Shown here: positions 1-11,364 of the stretch, piece after piece
Layout: the number at the start of each line of letters is the position of its first letter
How positions within the stretch are numbered: the stretch's first letter is position 1
NCBI GenBank assembly: GCA_030867875.1
Contig: JAOWCC010000577.1
Span: 89,509,740 to 89,573,739 of the forward strand
DNA length: 64,000 nucleotides
Direction of reading: 5' to 3'
Source of the DNA: Actinernus sp. WN-2022
Taxonomy: Eukaryota; Cnidaria; Anthozoa; Actiniaria; Actinernidae
Translations under genes and position numbers: made by a program
Notes under the pieces: model-generated
Told to the model about the DNA's origin: nothing
What the model saw: only the letters and a program-made list of their open reading frames with translations
Database searches by the model: none

Positions 1-798
1 CCGGATGTCTGGTGGACAGCAGCAAACGGTTTCTTTAATAAACGACGGTATTACAAATCATTACATAGTTCTAATATTACAAATCATAATATTTAACAGG
101 ACATGAAGGAATGGAGAAAACATTCCATAACCAAACATCATCCTAAAAGGATGGTTGAACAATCAAATGACGTAATCACATGATAATAAGTAGGTTTTCA
201 CATGCTTAAATCAAATACCGAAAAATCGATATCTAAAGAAAATAAAAATGTACGTTTCCCGGTACGAAAAACCATCGTAAAAAAACACGTCTTGCTACGT
301 GGAAAAACTTCTGGAAACGTACTCCTCGACCGAATGCAATCGTACAGGGCTCCGAGGGCTAGAGCCAAAACGGTTATATCTTAATGAATAATAATTTAAA
401 ACATTAAAACTAAAGTTTGGCTGACTTGTGGCTGTCTAGCAAGCGAGAGAAAGAATTCTAAACTGATTGGTCTTTATATATCTCAAATATGAATATTAAA
501 CATATGTACAAGAAAATAAACTAATGAACTATCACTTAAATGATAAACAAATAGCTACGGCATTAATTGCGAAACGTCCGCTTGAAGCCAGCCAAACAAA
601 CAACATAGTATTGTAATTTCTTCATGTCATTCCCTTGAGATGTTCGTAATCGCAGGCGGTGATTATTCGAATTTTTGCATGGCGTTGTGAATACAAAAGT
701 TTTTGAAGCCGTTCAAAACACTCACAGCACGTATTTTATCAAGTCTAAAAATTCTCGGGCTTCGTTGATAAAACACTGCTGTTCGTGTTTTAAACAGT
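1..798. other. AT-rich non-coding DNA
   Basis: No convincing gene, RNA or repeat was seen. The short open frames present have no recognisable domain or coding character. The stretch could be the edge of a gene outside the window, but nothing here shows that. Confidence 0.5.
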
Positions 799-880
799 AC
801 ATAACTACTACTACTATACTACTTTACTACCACTACTACATAACTACTACTACTATACTGCTACTAATACTACGTTAAGG
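799..880. repeat. TAC trinucleotide microsatellite, left part
   Basis: An imperfect run of ACT/TAC triplets with a few interruptions. The same triplet tract resumes at about 1325, on the far side of an inverted-repeat element. The two tracts were therefore probably one microsatellite before the insertion. Confidence 0.8.
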
Positions 881-883
881 CCT

Positions 884-1321
884 GGGGTCAACACAAAAAC
901 ACGACAAACTTTGATTATCTCTGTTATGAAATTGGTTTTAAGCGAAATCCTTACCAAATTGCACATACTAACATAACTTGTGAACCTTAACACTTTAAAG
1001 TGAAACCGCAGTCATGTGACATGTCACGTGACCCTTCCTCGTGTGAACGTTGAACTGCAAATGGGATAATTATGACTGTGAGAGCAGATTATTAAAGGCA
1101 GGCACCAGAGAAACAGGAAAACTTTGTTTACCTTGGCGTGACAAGACTGACTCATTGCCCATTTGCTATTGAAATTCTATGTAAAAAGTGATCACGTGAC
1201 ACCTCATTTGCATAATTGTGCTTGTCATATATCGAAGTGAACGAGTTGTGTGAGTCTGCATAATTTGTTATAGTTGGTGAAAATTATCGTTTTAGCCTCA
1301 CTTTTATGTCAAAACTAGGCC
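884..1321. mobile_element. Degenerate CACGTG-bearing MITE inserted in the microsatellite
   Basis: The ends form an imperfect inverted repeat: GTTAAGGCCTGG-like at the left, and AGGCCTAG-like when the right end is reverse-complemented. The interior carries CACGTG at about 1025 and again near 1195, each inside TCACGTGAC. The same terminal core (GTTAA-GCCTGG) and internal motif recur in the elements at 13771-14436 and 55883-56564, so I group the three as one non-autonomous family. It has no coding capacity. The exact ends are uncertain because it sits inside a simple repeat. Confidence 0.5.
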
Positions 1322-1324
1322 TGA

Positions 1325-1690
1325 GCAACTGCATAACTACTACATAACTACTATACTGCTACTACTATACTTCTACTACTGCTACTGCTACTACTTCATA
1401 ACTACTACTACCATACTGTGTCTATTACCACTACTACTATTACTACTGCTACTACTATTATACTACTACTACTACATAACGACTACATAACTACTACTAC
1501 ATAACGACTACATAACTACTACTACTGCTGCTACTGCTGCTACTGCTGTTGCTACTGCTGCTGCTACTACTGCTACTATGCTGTTGCTTCTACTGCTGCT
1601 GCTGCTTCTGCTGCTGCTGCTACTACTGCTGCTACTACTACTACTGCTGCTGCTGCTACTACTACTACTACTACTATTACTATTACTACT
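1325..1690. repeat. Long TAC/TGC trinucleotide microsatellite
   Basis: More than 350 bp of TAC, ACT and TGC triplets. In some frames it reads as poly-leucine, poly-cysteine or poly-tyrosine, which is an artefact of the repeat rather than a protein. The right end abuts the MITE at 1691. Confidence 0.9.
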
Positions 1691-1932
1691 CAGGAGCCCG
1701 TTACCAGGAGCGTTCCTGTGTCATGGGCTGGGCCCCCAGCACAGGAGTAGATGTGGCTATATTTAGAATTCGAATTCTCGCGTTGAACGTGAGAAGAATG
1801 ATAATAAATAATAATGAGAAGTGATGTTAGCTATCTGATTGGCTAAGACAACATGGCCTTTGTTTATTTCGCGCGAAATGCAATTCTAAATATAGCCTGG
1901 GGAAGATGGACGTTCCTGGTAATGGGCTCCTG
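1691..1932. mobile_element. 242-bp MITE with CAGGAGCCC termini
   Basis: The left end begins CAGGAGCCCGTTACCAGGA and the right end is its near-perfect reverse complement, ending GGGCTCCTG. Inside, a second inverted segment (GGCTATATTTAGAATT against AATTCTAAATATAGCC) makes most of the element foldable. Flanks read TACTACT and TACTGCT, compatible with a short target duplication, but the host site is itself a triplet repeat so this is ambiguous. There is no coding capacity. Confidence 0.7.
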
Positions 1933-1996
1933 TACTGCTATAATATAATTTATAATTATGATAAATATTAAAAATGATAATGATATATAATGATAG

Positions 1997-2045
1997 TAAA
2001 AATAATAATAATAATAATAATAATAACAACAACAACAACAAAAGC
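1997..2045. repeat. AAT/AAC microsatellite
   Basis: A run of AAT triplets passing into AAC triplets, adjacent to AT-rich DNA. Simple-sequence repeat. Confidence 0.85.
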
Positions 2046-3768
2046 AATAAAACAAAACTAAAACGGTTTTAACTCAAGCATACTTTAAGTATACCTTTTA
2101 TTTAGCAAACGTATTGCAGAGAATTTAAAACCTTTTAATGAAAACTAACCTATCGAGACAGAGTGACGGGTGGCTTTTACCAAGCATTTCGTAAAAAGTG
2201 TTTATGTCACCAACAATATCTGGGTAAGTAGGCCGACAATAAAACCGGATAAATATTATTTTCGGCACGGAGCCAAACTTCTTTATTGATCTCCTTCTTC
2301 CTTACCCGCTGAACCGGTCGTAATGATCTTGAAACACTTAGGCGCCGGCCCGGTTAAGCAGCTTATGACATGGGAAGTTTGTTTTAAAAATACGCCGACT
2401 CACCGGTAGTTTACGAGATCTCCGCGTTCTGACCTTCCGCTGTCAATAAAGTGGAAGAGTACGTCTGGAATCAGCGCAGATGGAAACAGAGGATTTGACT
2501 ATTACCGACGTACTAGGGTTTAGTCGATATTTTCCTAGTTAGATTAATGCTCCATAAGGATATTTTGTGTGAATAAAGAAGCGATCCAGATTTTTATGGA
2601 AGGGGGTTGGGGGAGGGGTTGGAGGTTAAGCGAGTAGTAGGGGAGGTTTCGAATTTTTTTTTGGAAATCTAGAGACTCTGAAATACTATCTACAGTGATT
2701 TCCGATCTCCAGTTGTCATAAGGGGGAGAGGTTACAACTTCCTGAATCACACCCCCTGGATCCGTCTCTGGAAACCCGTCAATAATTCGTAACTCAAACT
2801 ACGTACTGATAAATTTGAGGCCGACGAGAGAACTATAAGTTAACGTTCTTATCCAATACGAATGCTTAATAATTACTGTGAAAGCCAACTAATTTCAATC
2901 ACATAGTATGGCCGGAAAACCATGAAGTTATTTCCATATTATATATGGAAAACAAATTAAGTGATATTGTGTTTCAATTTACAGCATTTCGCCATGGTTT
3001 CTATGATATTTCCATATACTTTTCCAATTTTTCTAAAGAATGTCGTGAAAATACATTGAAAACACTGGAAATTGTAAATTGGAATTTTCCAACATTATCG
3101 TATTCAGTTTCATAATATGGATGTTATGTTTTTTCCATGGGTTTTCAATACTATGGAAATTGGTTGGTTTTTCGAGTGAATATTGTAACCTGGACGTCTT
3201 CCGCAGCACGAACTAAATTTCGTATGAGATTATTAAGATAAACAAAACAAAATCGAAATGTCGTCGTATGTATACTCCCCGTTTTTTACTATTTTTATGC
3301 CTCTGGATTGATTTATCGGACAAAATATTTGCGATAAAACAGTCCTCGTGTTAGTCAGTGTACTTTCGGAAATGCCTTCTACATCGATTTATCTTTTTAG
3401 CTTATATAAAACAATTACAGAGTGACAGTACAGTTCGATTATGATTCAGTTACGATGCCACAATGACCTAGCTGGACATGCGGAGATAATTGAAAGTAAA
3501 AAATCAACCGCGCTTCTCGTACCAAACAAGAGCCCATCTGGGCTTTCACTCGGGCCACATGAGATTGAAGATGAAATACACTTTCATTTGAAATCCTTTT
3601 AGTAATAACCGAAGGGAAGAATTATTAGCTGGATATTAGCAGTCTTTAGGAGTGGCCGGTAGCGCGGTGACATTCATTCTCTGTTCCCCTGGCCTAGTAT
3701 ATATATGTAATTTTATATTTTTGTTTTTCTCGTGTATGTCAATTAAAAAAGTTGACCTCTACTTATTG
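2046..3768. other. Non-coding stretch
   Basis: No gene was recognised. About 2890-3175 is rich in TTTCCAT/ATGGAAA and has weakly mirrored ends, possibly an old inverted-repeat element, but I could not define termini. A polypurine-rich patch lies at 2600-2650. Confidence 0.4.
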
Positions 3769-3923
3769 ATGTAACGCACGCTTACAATTTAGTCTGCTGT
3801 TCTCCAGGTTCAGAGTACTAATAGATGAGTGTCTCAAATGTATGTTTATATTTGTCCCATATTATAAGTTGTATCCTGTCCACCTATGATGGAGCTATCA
3901 CTATATTTCTCTACTGTTCATTC
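3769..3923 (+). repeat. Diverged direct duplication, copy 1
   Basis: This segment is repeated in the same orientation at about 5294-5459 with scattered substitutions and small indels. Shared landmarks are AGTCTGCTGTTCT, AGTACTAATAGATGA and GATGGAGCTATCACTATAT. The function is unknown; it may be a fragment of a dispersed repeat. Confidence 0.75.
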
Positions 3924-4420
3924 TACCCTGCGGCTCTTTATCGCAGCTCGCGTCCATATTGGTATTTATTAACTGAAATGCCTGTTGGTTATCTACCCTC
4001 CTTCCCAAAACTGGTCTGCTCATTATATTACAGAATTGTTGGAAGCCTTTAATTTCTCGAACCAAAACCTCGGCCGTGAGAGGATTCTTGTTTATGTTTA
4101 CCTTGAGAGTTGAATATTGCTTCGCTCATCATAAATTATTCTGTGCGAGTGTTTATTTCACATGCAAGTCAAACAAACTGTTTGCTCAAAATTACGTTGT
4201 CTCTTTAAAACTATGTTTTTCACATTTTAGAAACATTATGGTGTAAAAAAGAGCAAATCAGACAAAATAGGTGACATTCCACACGTGTTGATATAAACGA
4301 TATATCCCACTGAAGGCAGTGTGATATCATTTTTACGATTTTGCAATCAGCCGATATACCTGACTGACTATCGTGTAATAAACTCAGATAAGACACGACG
4401 ATATACAAGACGTTGCTTGT

Positions 4421-4817
4421 TAGTATAAACCAACTAGTGGACTATTACAAATCCTGCATTATGATTGCCTACCATACTATAGGTCTATAGTTGTGATAGC
4501 CCATGGTAGAAAAAAAAACGAATTTTCAGAAAATAAAATATTTTCAACTTCAATTTGTTTCTTTCTAATATTTTCTACTGTCCGACTAGTTAAGTTTATA
4601 CTAAAACAATTAGACCTCTCGCCCTCATGAACTACGAGTTAAATAGCCCATGAGGCGCCATGAGGGCGAGAGGTCTAATTGTTTTCAGTAGTATAAACAA
4701 GCTAGTCGGACAGTAGAAAATAATAGAAATAAACAAATTGAAGTTGAAAACATATGTTATTATTTCGTGAAAATGTGTGCGGTTTTTCTCTACCAGTTTA
4801 CTAGTTGGTTTATACTA
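4421..4817. mobile_element. 397-bp foldback element with nested inverted arms
   Basis: Almost the whole element is an inverted repeat about a centre near 4640. The outer ends are TAGTATAAACCAACTAGT and its complement. Further in, the arms share TCAACTTCAATTTGTTT, CTACTGTCCGACTAG and AATTAGACCTCTCGCCCTC. No open reading frame of note. The inner-arm sequence also appears, diverged, once in each unit of the tandem array (for example near 25,578), next to a CTAGTTGGTTT motif matching the outer arm. Confidence 0.8.
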
Positions 4818-5179
4818 ATGACTCGTAGCCCATTCGAGGTCTGGGTCTAATTGTTAATTAGATTGCTCATTTAAATTTGTACTGGGAAATACCACCAATA
4901 GGAAAGGAGAAAGAAGGATTTGAAATTGTTTTTTATAATATTGATCCGAATGTTCCAAATCCGATGTAAATTTGCGAGAAGGTAGTCAGAACAAATCGAA
5001 AGAGAAAGAAAGAGTGAGCCGGGCAATTAAGAAAATGGTCGAAACTCAAACGGAAGCTAAGCATGAGGGAGCAGGTCAAAACACATGCCCCAGATAGGGA
5101 CCCATTTTTTTCAACAGACACAGCTGTCAGCGCAGGGTACCACCCCATCCCCCATTTTTGACCATCTATTTTCCATTCT

Positions 5180-5200
5180 GGGGGGGGGGGGGGGGGGGGA
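5180..5200. repeat. Poly-G tract
   Basis: An uninterrupted run of about 20 G. Poly-G runs also mark the ends of the elements at about 20,475 and 29,543; here no matching second end was found. Confidence 0.8.
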
Positions 5201-5293
5201 ATAGTGGTAATTTTAACACAGAAAATGAAATGATGACGTAAGACAAAACATACAGTAAATTAAGTACTTGACCTTTTACTGTAAACACTACTT

Positions 5294-5459
5294 ATTCATG
5301 TAACACACGTTTGCAATCTAGTCTGCTGTTCTGTTATACTGCAGGTTCCGAGTACTAATAGATGATTGTCTCAAATGTATGTTTATATTTGCCCCAAATT
5401 ATAAGTTGTATCCTGTCCATCCTGTGATGGAGCTATCACTATATTTCTCTACTGTTCTT
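5294..5459 (+). repeat. Diverged direct duplication, copy 2
   Basis: Second copy of the segment at 3769-3923, same strand, about 1.5 kb apart. It has an extra GTTATACTG-like insertion after the shared CTGCTGTTCT. Confidence 0.75.
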
Positions 5460-5590
5460 AATCTGATCAAGTTCGCTGATCGCCGCCTCGCGGCTACCCT
5501 CGTGAAGAATCTAAAGATTCTCTTCCGGTGTAAATTTGACTCATGTGTATGTTGCTTTAGGAGTTTCAAGGATATGTTGATCCAAAACTA

Positions 5591-5960
5591 CAGGCTCTTG
5601 GGGTTTTTTATTGACTTGTGAACTTGCAGGCTCTGTAACTTGTTTTGTTTTCTTAGTGTAACATAAAGTTTGAACATGTTCTCAAGCATGTCGCGCGTGA
5701 CCTCTTCATCCAACGACTCCGAAGTATCTTTAAGATTCATTAAGTTCTCTACTTTCATCTGTAATCTGGGAAACTCAATCTTTGCCCATGCCTCGTATGC
5801 GGTGCCTTGGCACATAACTACTCCTGTTGTTAAGTAGACGTGGATGGTTATAAGTAAAATTGAACCGTTTCCGCTAGGTCAATATCTTCGCTGGAACGAA
5901 ATAACTTGATCTCAATACTCTCTGACTCGACTGTGTCTCTGCCTCATTTAAGTGGTCGAT
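5591..5960 (-). pseudogene. Degraded coding remnant of an uncharacterised protein
   Basis: On the minus strand an open frame runs from about 5890 through an ATG at 5815 to a stop near 5590. It includes a hydrophobic strand ending TTGVVMCQGTAYEAW and then a charged, probably helical segment. Upstream (about 5960-5855) a second frame reads on as charged sequence including SSEDIDLAETVQF and stops as the first begins, consistent with one frameshift in a single older reading frame. The amino-acid composition looks coding rather than random. It vaguely recalls an N-terminal region seen in uncharacterised repetitive cnidarian proteins, but I cannot name a family or function. It could alternatively be an exon of an unrecognised gene. 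Confidence 0.35.
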
Positions 5961-8900
5961 CCAACTTACGGTAAATCACTGACAGTTTTTAAGAGACTCA
6001 TAATATTGGTCTTGAAGTGCCTTCACCTAAAATAAGATGTTCTCCTCGGATGTTTTAAATGCAGCATAGCCGATGGCTTATAGATTCCAATATCTATTTG
6101 TTCGAATTTTAGCTTTCTTTGTTTTCCAGGCTTCTCTTGGAAGCACTTGATATGATATTTTTCTCGTATTTCATCCATTCGGCCCAAATCAAGATCAGGA
6201 GGAACTCAGAAAAATGGGTAAAATCTGTGAAACATCACGACCACATACAGTTAATGCATAATGTAACGCATGCGCAGAAATGGTGTTGCACGGAACAAAA
6301 ATAACCGCTTGCGACTCGGTGCAGCCCGAGTAAATAACACACTCATATAAGTCACACTATCTTGTGTTTCATCCTGAAGACATTGAAACAACTTAGATAC
6401 AAACAACAACGAAAGTGCATAAAACGGATGAAATATTATTGTTTTAATAGACATGTACTCGGGTACTCAAATCCTAGATATGGATTAGTCAGTGTACTCT
6501 CGACTTTTAGAAATATCAGACCATGCAGTTTGTACAGCTTGTAGCGTTTAGAAAAATATCACCTCTGCATATATTGAGTATGCTCTTAGTAGCTCCATCA
6601 AGTCTCAAAACAGCTCAAATATTAAAATTACTAGTCAATACCAATGACTCATCAACTCGATTTTTTTTTACTCTCTGAGCCGAGGAGACCCAAAGACAAC
6701 TCAATATTAAGACAAGTAATTCTGATATAGCTTTAGATACCAGTTTAGGAGATTAAGTATTCATCAAGCAACCTATGGCACGAACTAAACAACTTAGCAA
6801 TTAAGAATTTTGAGAGAATCTTATCAAGAACAGGATGGTTTGGTGTTAATTCTATGGCAGTGATTAAGGTCACTTGTCGGATATGCGTCACACGGCAGTT
6901 CCCGTCAATCATGTTGCGAGTTATATCAAACATCAGGCATCATTTTAAATACGTATTTTTAAGAAAATAATTCCTGTTTGTCACAAACATAGGGAAATGC
7001 TGTTAGGATCGAAGTGGGTGTGGATTTAACAAAATATAATCTAAGAAGTGAATCAGTGATGTTTTGAAACTGAAGAAACATTTAGTTACAAATTTAGGGA
7101 CGATATCAACATCGCTATTCTTTGGGCCTTATTTAATTAATACTAAAAACGATTTCTCAATATTAACAATAATTAAGGCATAAATTTAGAAGAAGAAAAC
7201 CGTTTTTCCCCAGTTATCTTCAATAATTTCCATGAGAATAAAATGAATTTGCGTTATCATAGGTAGTATATACTGTTTTAAGTATCATAAGGGCCGTAGT
7301 TGAGGTTGAAAATTTGATTTATTTTCCCCCAAGCGGTATTGAAGAAACTGAAATACTGAACCAATATATGTATGATTTTATTAAAAAGCGAGTATGACTG
7401 AGAAAGAATAACTAGTACTATATCCCTTCGACAAAAATAAAGTAAAGTATACAGTCAAATGTTTTGATTGAGCGAAATGTCTACATAAACTCTTAATTCC
7501 AATCGAGTCATCGTTTCATTCAATGCTATATTCATGATATTTTTCATCCTTCTACCTGAGTTCAAGCGTTTTACTACGAAATATTTCCAAAATATCCTAT
7601 GGTCATGTCAAAACCTTGATCTACTTAAAACATAACAAAACAAAACATAACAAATGAGTTCGACTTCATCTTTTTTTTATTTTCGGCGTTGCGATTCCTC
7701 GATTCTCATTCGCGCATTGATGGCCAATTTTAATGACATTAATTCCTACTGTGCGTGCTAAAATCTGTCTAAATCGTCTTTGAAATGAAAAAAGTGAATT
7801 ACCGACTCCGATTCTATATTGTTGTTTGGGAAGTATCAGAGAGCTATTGCCATTTGTTGCCTCTTAGTAGTTGTCGAGTTCAATACTTGAGTCAAAGATG
7901 GAAATGATTTAGCATGCAATTCTCCGCTTTGCCTACGAAATGTCAACCTCATGCAGGCAATTTGAAAACATTAATTATAATAAAATGACACACGAAAACC
8001 TTTTAGGCTGTATTTAATAACGAAGATAAATAGTGATTTTAGAAGCCCAAGAAGCATTTCACGATGCATTAAAATGCCACATTTTTTAACAGAAGGTTTA
8101 TTACGCAAAAAATCTAGTACTCAGAATTTTGTTTGCAAGTAATTTTTAATCGACCACGAAGGTTCAGCTAGAAGATCTTAAGAACGACCTTGTGAAAAAT
8201 AGCATCCGGTGTTATTTGGCATCCGCTTTGCCTTGGGAAAATAAATAATTTCTTAGATTTTACGAGGGACAAACGGCAGACCCAAATCTGTAAACACATT
8301 AAAACTGCTTCCGAATTTTTTGTGTGATAGGTCTTGTTGCTGTGTTTTTCCCTCTTTTTCTATATATATTTCGTATATTTTTCATTTCAGTTTGACCATT
8401 TTCCGCTTTTTATGAATCAAGGTCCACAAATCTTTTTAAAAATCTGTGTAAGTGTTCCTCCTCCTGAGGCTTTATAAAAAGCGAGAGTTTCTATTTTAAA
8501 TTTGCATTTCTGGCTTTCACCGGGGTTCAAGCGAGAGGATTGATTAAAGTCGTAGGGTGGCAGATTTCGTGATCCTATTCACACGGAAAAACTCTTGCTA
8601 TGTCGGATTTTTTAAGAAATGGGAACTTGTGTTCATAACAAGGCTTTGAGACTTAAGTGGTACATTTGCAATGGCCTTAAAACCTAACTCAATCAAGACG
8701 CAAAATGACATTAATTCGGTACCCTTTCAATGGGAACAACAGCGTTTACCATAACACACCATATATTGCGATACCCAATTCTATAGACGAGACATCACAA
8801 CCTCTTCCATTAAGTTTTGTTTTTACTTTATTGCTGAAGACATTATTTTTATTCCGGTGGCAGGTGCTTTTAATAGGAGACGTGCATGAGCAGCTCTACA

Positions 8901-10142
8901 CTTTTACACCTCTAAACTAACTTTAAACTGCTTTTAAATTACTTTAAATGATAAACCAAGAAATCGTTTGAAGAAAATTGGATTTGAAAGCCATTTTGGT
9001 GTTAGCACGAACTTGAAAGGCGCCATATGAGTGTTAACGCAGAACCATTTCAATGCTAATTTGGATTGTTGTTTCTTCTGGTTCCGAACACTATTTGTAC
9101 GGCTCTTAAATCCACTCTTTCCGTTACCTTTCCGCTATGTTTGCGGGAGTCGAACCCGAGCCACCCTTTGCATGCGGCTTTCACTTGAAATCTCCACTTT
9201 TACTAAATGGCTTTTCAGTCCGGTGTTTGAAGCTGTTTTATTGTTGTTGTTTTTGTTTCTCCTCCGACATACTCTGACCTATGTAATGGATTTTCTTCCT
9301 TAAGCAGTAAAACATCCGAACACTTAGTCAAACAGGTCGAAATTCACGAAATAAAGTTCAGTCTCACGTCAGAACAGAAACCCCAATACAATAAGCGCAA
9401 GTCTGATTTTACGTTGCGCTTCATTGCAAAGGAGTGCCAAAATTACATGTAGATTTTAGCCGATTTCACGGGGAAAAAAATCATCTTTGCATGCAAATGT
9501 CGACAAATTAACATCGCATTGTGCTTTTTCCTCCTGACTTACTGCGGTTGTAGGAGCCTCGTTTTTCAACGACTTTGCAATTCCCCATCCCCTTTTGTCG
9601 CCATACAGTAGTATAAATGTTTATTTTGAGTCTTATTTGCAATTACATTATATTGTATTATATTGTAACCTTTCACCACAACTGTGTGACAGTGGAAGCA
9701 ATACAGTCGATCTTTTTCAATGCTTAATTCTTTCAGTTGGTGGTACGTGCTGCCAGCCGTCAAAGCCCGAAATATATCATACAATCGCGCCGCGAGCGAC
9801 TGAACTAGGTATACGGTGTTTCAACTTGCACCCCACATAAATATAAGAAGCTGACAGAAAATGAAAGGAAAACTTCACACAAGTTCGAGAATACTCTTTT
9901 TTAGAATGTCCAAGAATTGAAAGACTATTTTTTCATGCGCTATTAAGATGTGACCGCGTTGAGGTCTTTTTGATGGAGTTTTCAAAGAGCGCCTTCTTTA
10001 CGAATTAAGGCATGATATTGGTCTTGTAAAAAGTTCATCACGGTTCAGTTAGCCACCAGTTCAATTTGATCAGAAATAATCGTTTTTCTCTAATGAATGA
10101 GACTAACTTTACATAAGGTTCCTTTTCCTTTTGAGTCGTTCT
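5961..10142. other. Long intergenic stretch downstream of the GPCR
   Basis: No open frame here shows recognisable domains. AT content is high with scattered homopolymers. For the minus-strand GPCR, an AATAAA lies at 9620-9625 (TTTATT on the plus strand), about 520 bp past its stop, and could be its polyadenylation signal, though such hexamers are expected by chance in DNA this AT-rich. Confidence 0.4.
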
Positions 10143-11276
10143 CTATGCAGAGCTCAACATCGTGGCCGCCTGTTGGTAAAGCGAGGATCCTGATCCAAAT
10201 CCAGTATTCCGCGTTGAACGCCTACTCCCCTCGTTTCGGTTAGAGTCAAGACTTTTACAGAAAAAGCAGGAAAAAGCTCTTCTTACGAAGCAACGGATAT
10301 TCCTTGAAGTGGAGCGCAAAAAGCTGGAGACTTGTTTGGCGAATTTTCTGAAAGTAACTTTGAAATCCTCGCAAAGTCCCGCGTACAAAAATGGATTGAT
10401 AGCCGCGTTACTGTAAACGAGAAGAGTAACAAAATAGTGAATCTCGGATGGGACCACAAATTCCAGAACTATTTGACCCACGAACCCGATTATGATGTAA
10501 GGGAACCAACACACAAGATACACACCAACAATTTTGGCAAGACTGATGGCCCCCTTCATCAGATGCTTGTTTCGCTTGCGCTCGTGTTCCACGACGACCT
10601 GGCTCTTTGCTATCTTATGAGCTTGAATCCTGGCGATTCTGAATATCATTGCGTAGAATATGAACACTACAAGGGCTGGCAGCATCCAATTTAGTCCCAT
10701 CAGAATGACAATGAATTCCCACCTGTATTGAAACCAACACATCCCTTGAACGACGATGGTAGGCACGTCTCTCCACCCCATGACTGGCAATAGAGCGCTG
10801 ACGAACGAGTAGAACCAGATGAGGGCCACAACGAAAGACAGTTGCTTCTTGGTGATTTGCTTGGAGCAGAAGGGATAAACTATCGTCAGGTAACGATACC
10901 CACTTACCGCCATCAGGTTCAGGCACGACGAGGAGATGGTCACGAAGAACATTGTGTAGACAAAGTCACAGACAGCTGCCGAATGCTTGAAAATCGTCCT
11001 AATGTGCCATTCAATCTCAAACGGTAGGTAAAGCATCAACATAATCAAATCCGAGAGTGCTAGACTGGCTAGGAAGTAGTTGACACGTGTGCGAAGTTTG
11101 CGGACGGTGAAGAAGGCTGCGAGGATGGACAAATTCGCAAACGATCCAATGACACTTGCTGAGATGTATAGTAAAGTGAACATATGCACTAGGAGAGGAT
11201 TCATGGACGCGCTGTCACTGGTCGTAGCGTTTACAGTTCCTGGGGTTGAGGTCGTGAAGTTTGTACTTAAATCCAT
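10143..11276 (-). CDS. Rhodopsin-class (class A) G-protein-coupled receptor, orphan
   Basis: Single-exon seven-transmembrane receptor of about 377 aa. I start it at the ATG at 11,276 (context GTGAAAATGG, purine at -3 and G at +4), not at the in-frame GTG two codons upstream. Visible class A landmarks, numbered from that ATG: possible N-glycosylation at N6 and N16; N48 in TM1; LALSD with D76 in TM2; C103 and C180 for the TM3-loop disulphide; W154 in TM4; P200 and Y208 in TM5; CWFP 256-259 in TM6; NPFLY 294-298 in TM7; cysteines 329, 337 and 340 in the basic tail as possible palmitoylation sites. Two features are odd. The D/E-R-Y motif reads YRY (127-129), and the TM3 position that is Asp in amine receptors (3.32) is Phe110, arguing against a classical aminergic ligand. 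No ligand can be assigned. There is no frameshift or stop, so it is probably functional. No neighbouring host gene gives context. Confidence 0.93.
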   Translation of the reverse strand: MDLSTNFTTSTPGTVNATTSDSASMNPLLVHMFTLLYISASVIGSFANLSILAAFFTVRKLRTRVNYFLASLALSDLIMLMLYLPFEIEWHIRTIFKHSAAVCDFVYTMFFVTISSSCLNLMAVSGYRYLTIVYPFCSKQITKKQLSFVVALIWFYSFVSALLPVMGWRDVPTIVVQGMCWFQYRWEFIVILMGLNWMLPALVVFIFYAMIFRIARIQAHKIAKSQVVVEHERKRNKHLMKGAISLAKIVGVYLVCWFPYIIIGFVGQIVLEFVVPSEIHYFVTLLVYSNAAINPFLYAGLCEDFKVTFRKFAKQVSSFLRSTSRNIRCFVRRAFSCFFCKSLDSNRNEGSRRSTRNTGFGSGSSLYQQAATMLSSA

Positions 11277-11355
11277 TTTCACCGCGTTCGTATATGCTCC
11301 ACTCGTTCGCGCTAGAACGTCGCGTACCTCTTAAATGAAACCCACCGAGCGTCGT

Positions 11356-11364
11356 CTATTTAAG
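11356..11364 (-). promoter_or_regulatory. Possible TATA-like element upstream of the GPCR
   Basis: Read on the minus strand this is CTTAAATAG, about 80 bp before the receptor ATG. The position suits a core promoter with a short 5' leader, but the match is weak and the DNA is AT-rich. Confidence 0.25.

Noticed and set aside
884..1321. CACGTG motifs as promoter E-boxes of a local gene
   Set aside because: They lie inside a dispersed MITE and no adjacent gene was found; treated as part of the element.
1549..1824. Poly-leucine, poly-cysteine or poly-tyrosine ORFs
   Set aside because: They are translations of a trinucleotide microsatellite and run into a MITE.
9137..9185. Minus-strand tRNA gene
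   Set aside because: A good B box (GGTTCGACTCC) and a partial T-arm are present, but no A box or acceptor pairing at the right spacing was found.
10332..10694. 120-aa plus-strand ORF inside the GPCR
   Set aside because: Antisense shadow of the receptor coding sequence without independent features.
11277..11282. GTG start two codons upstream of the GPCR ATG
   Set aside because: GTG starts are not expected in an animal nuclear gene, and the ATG at 11,276 has a good Kozak context.
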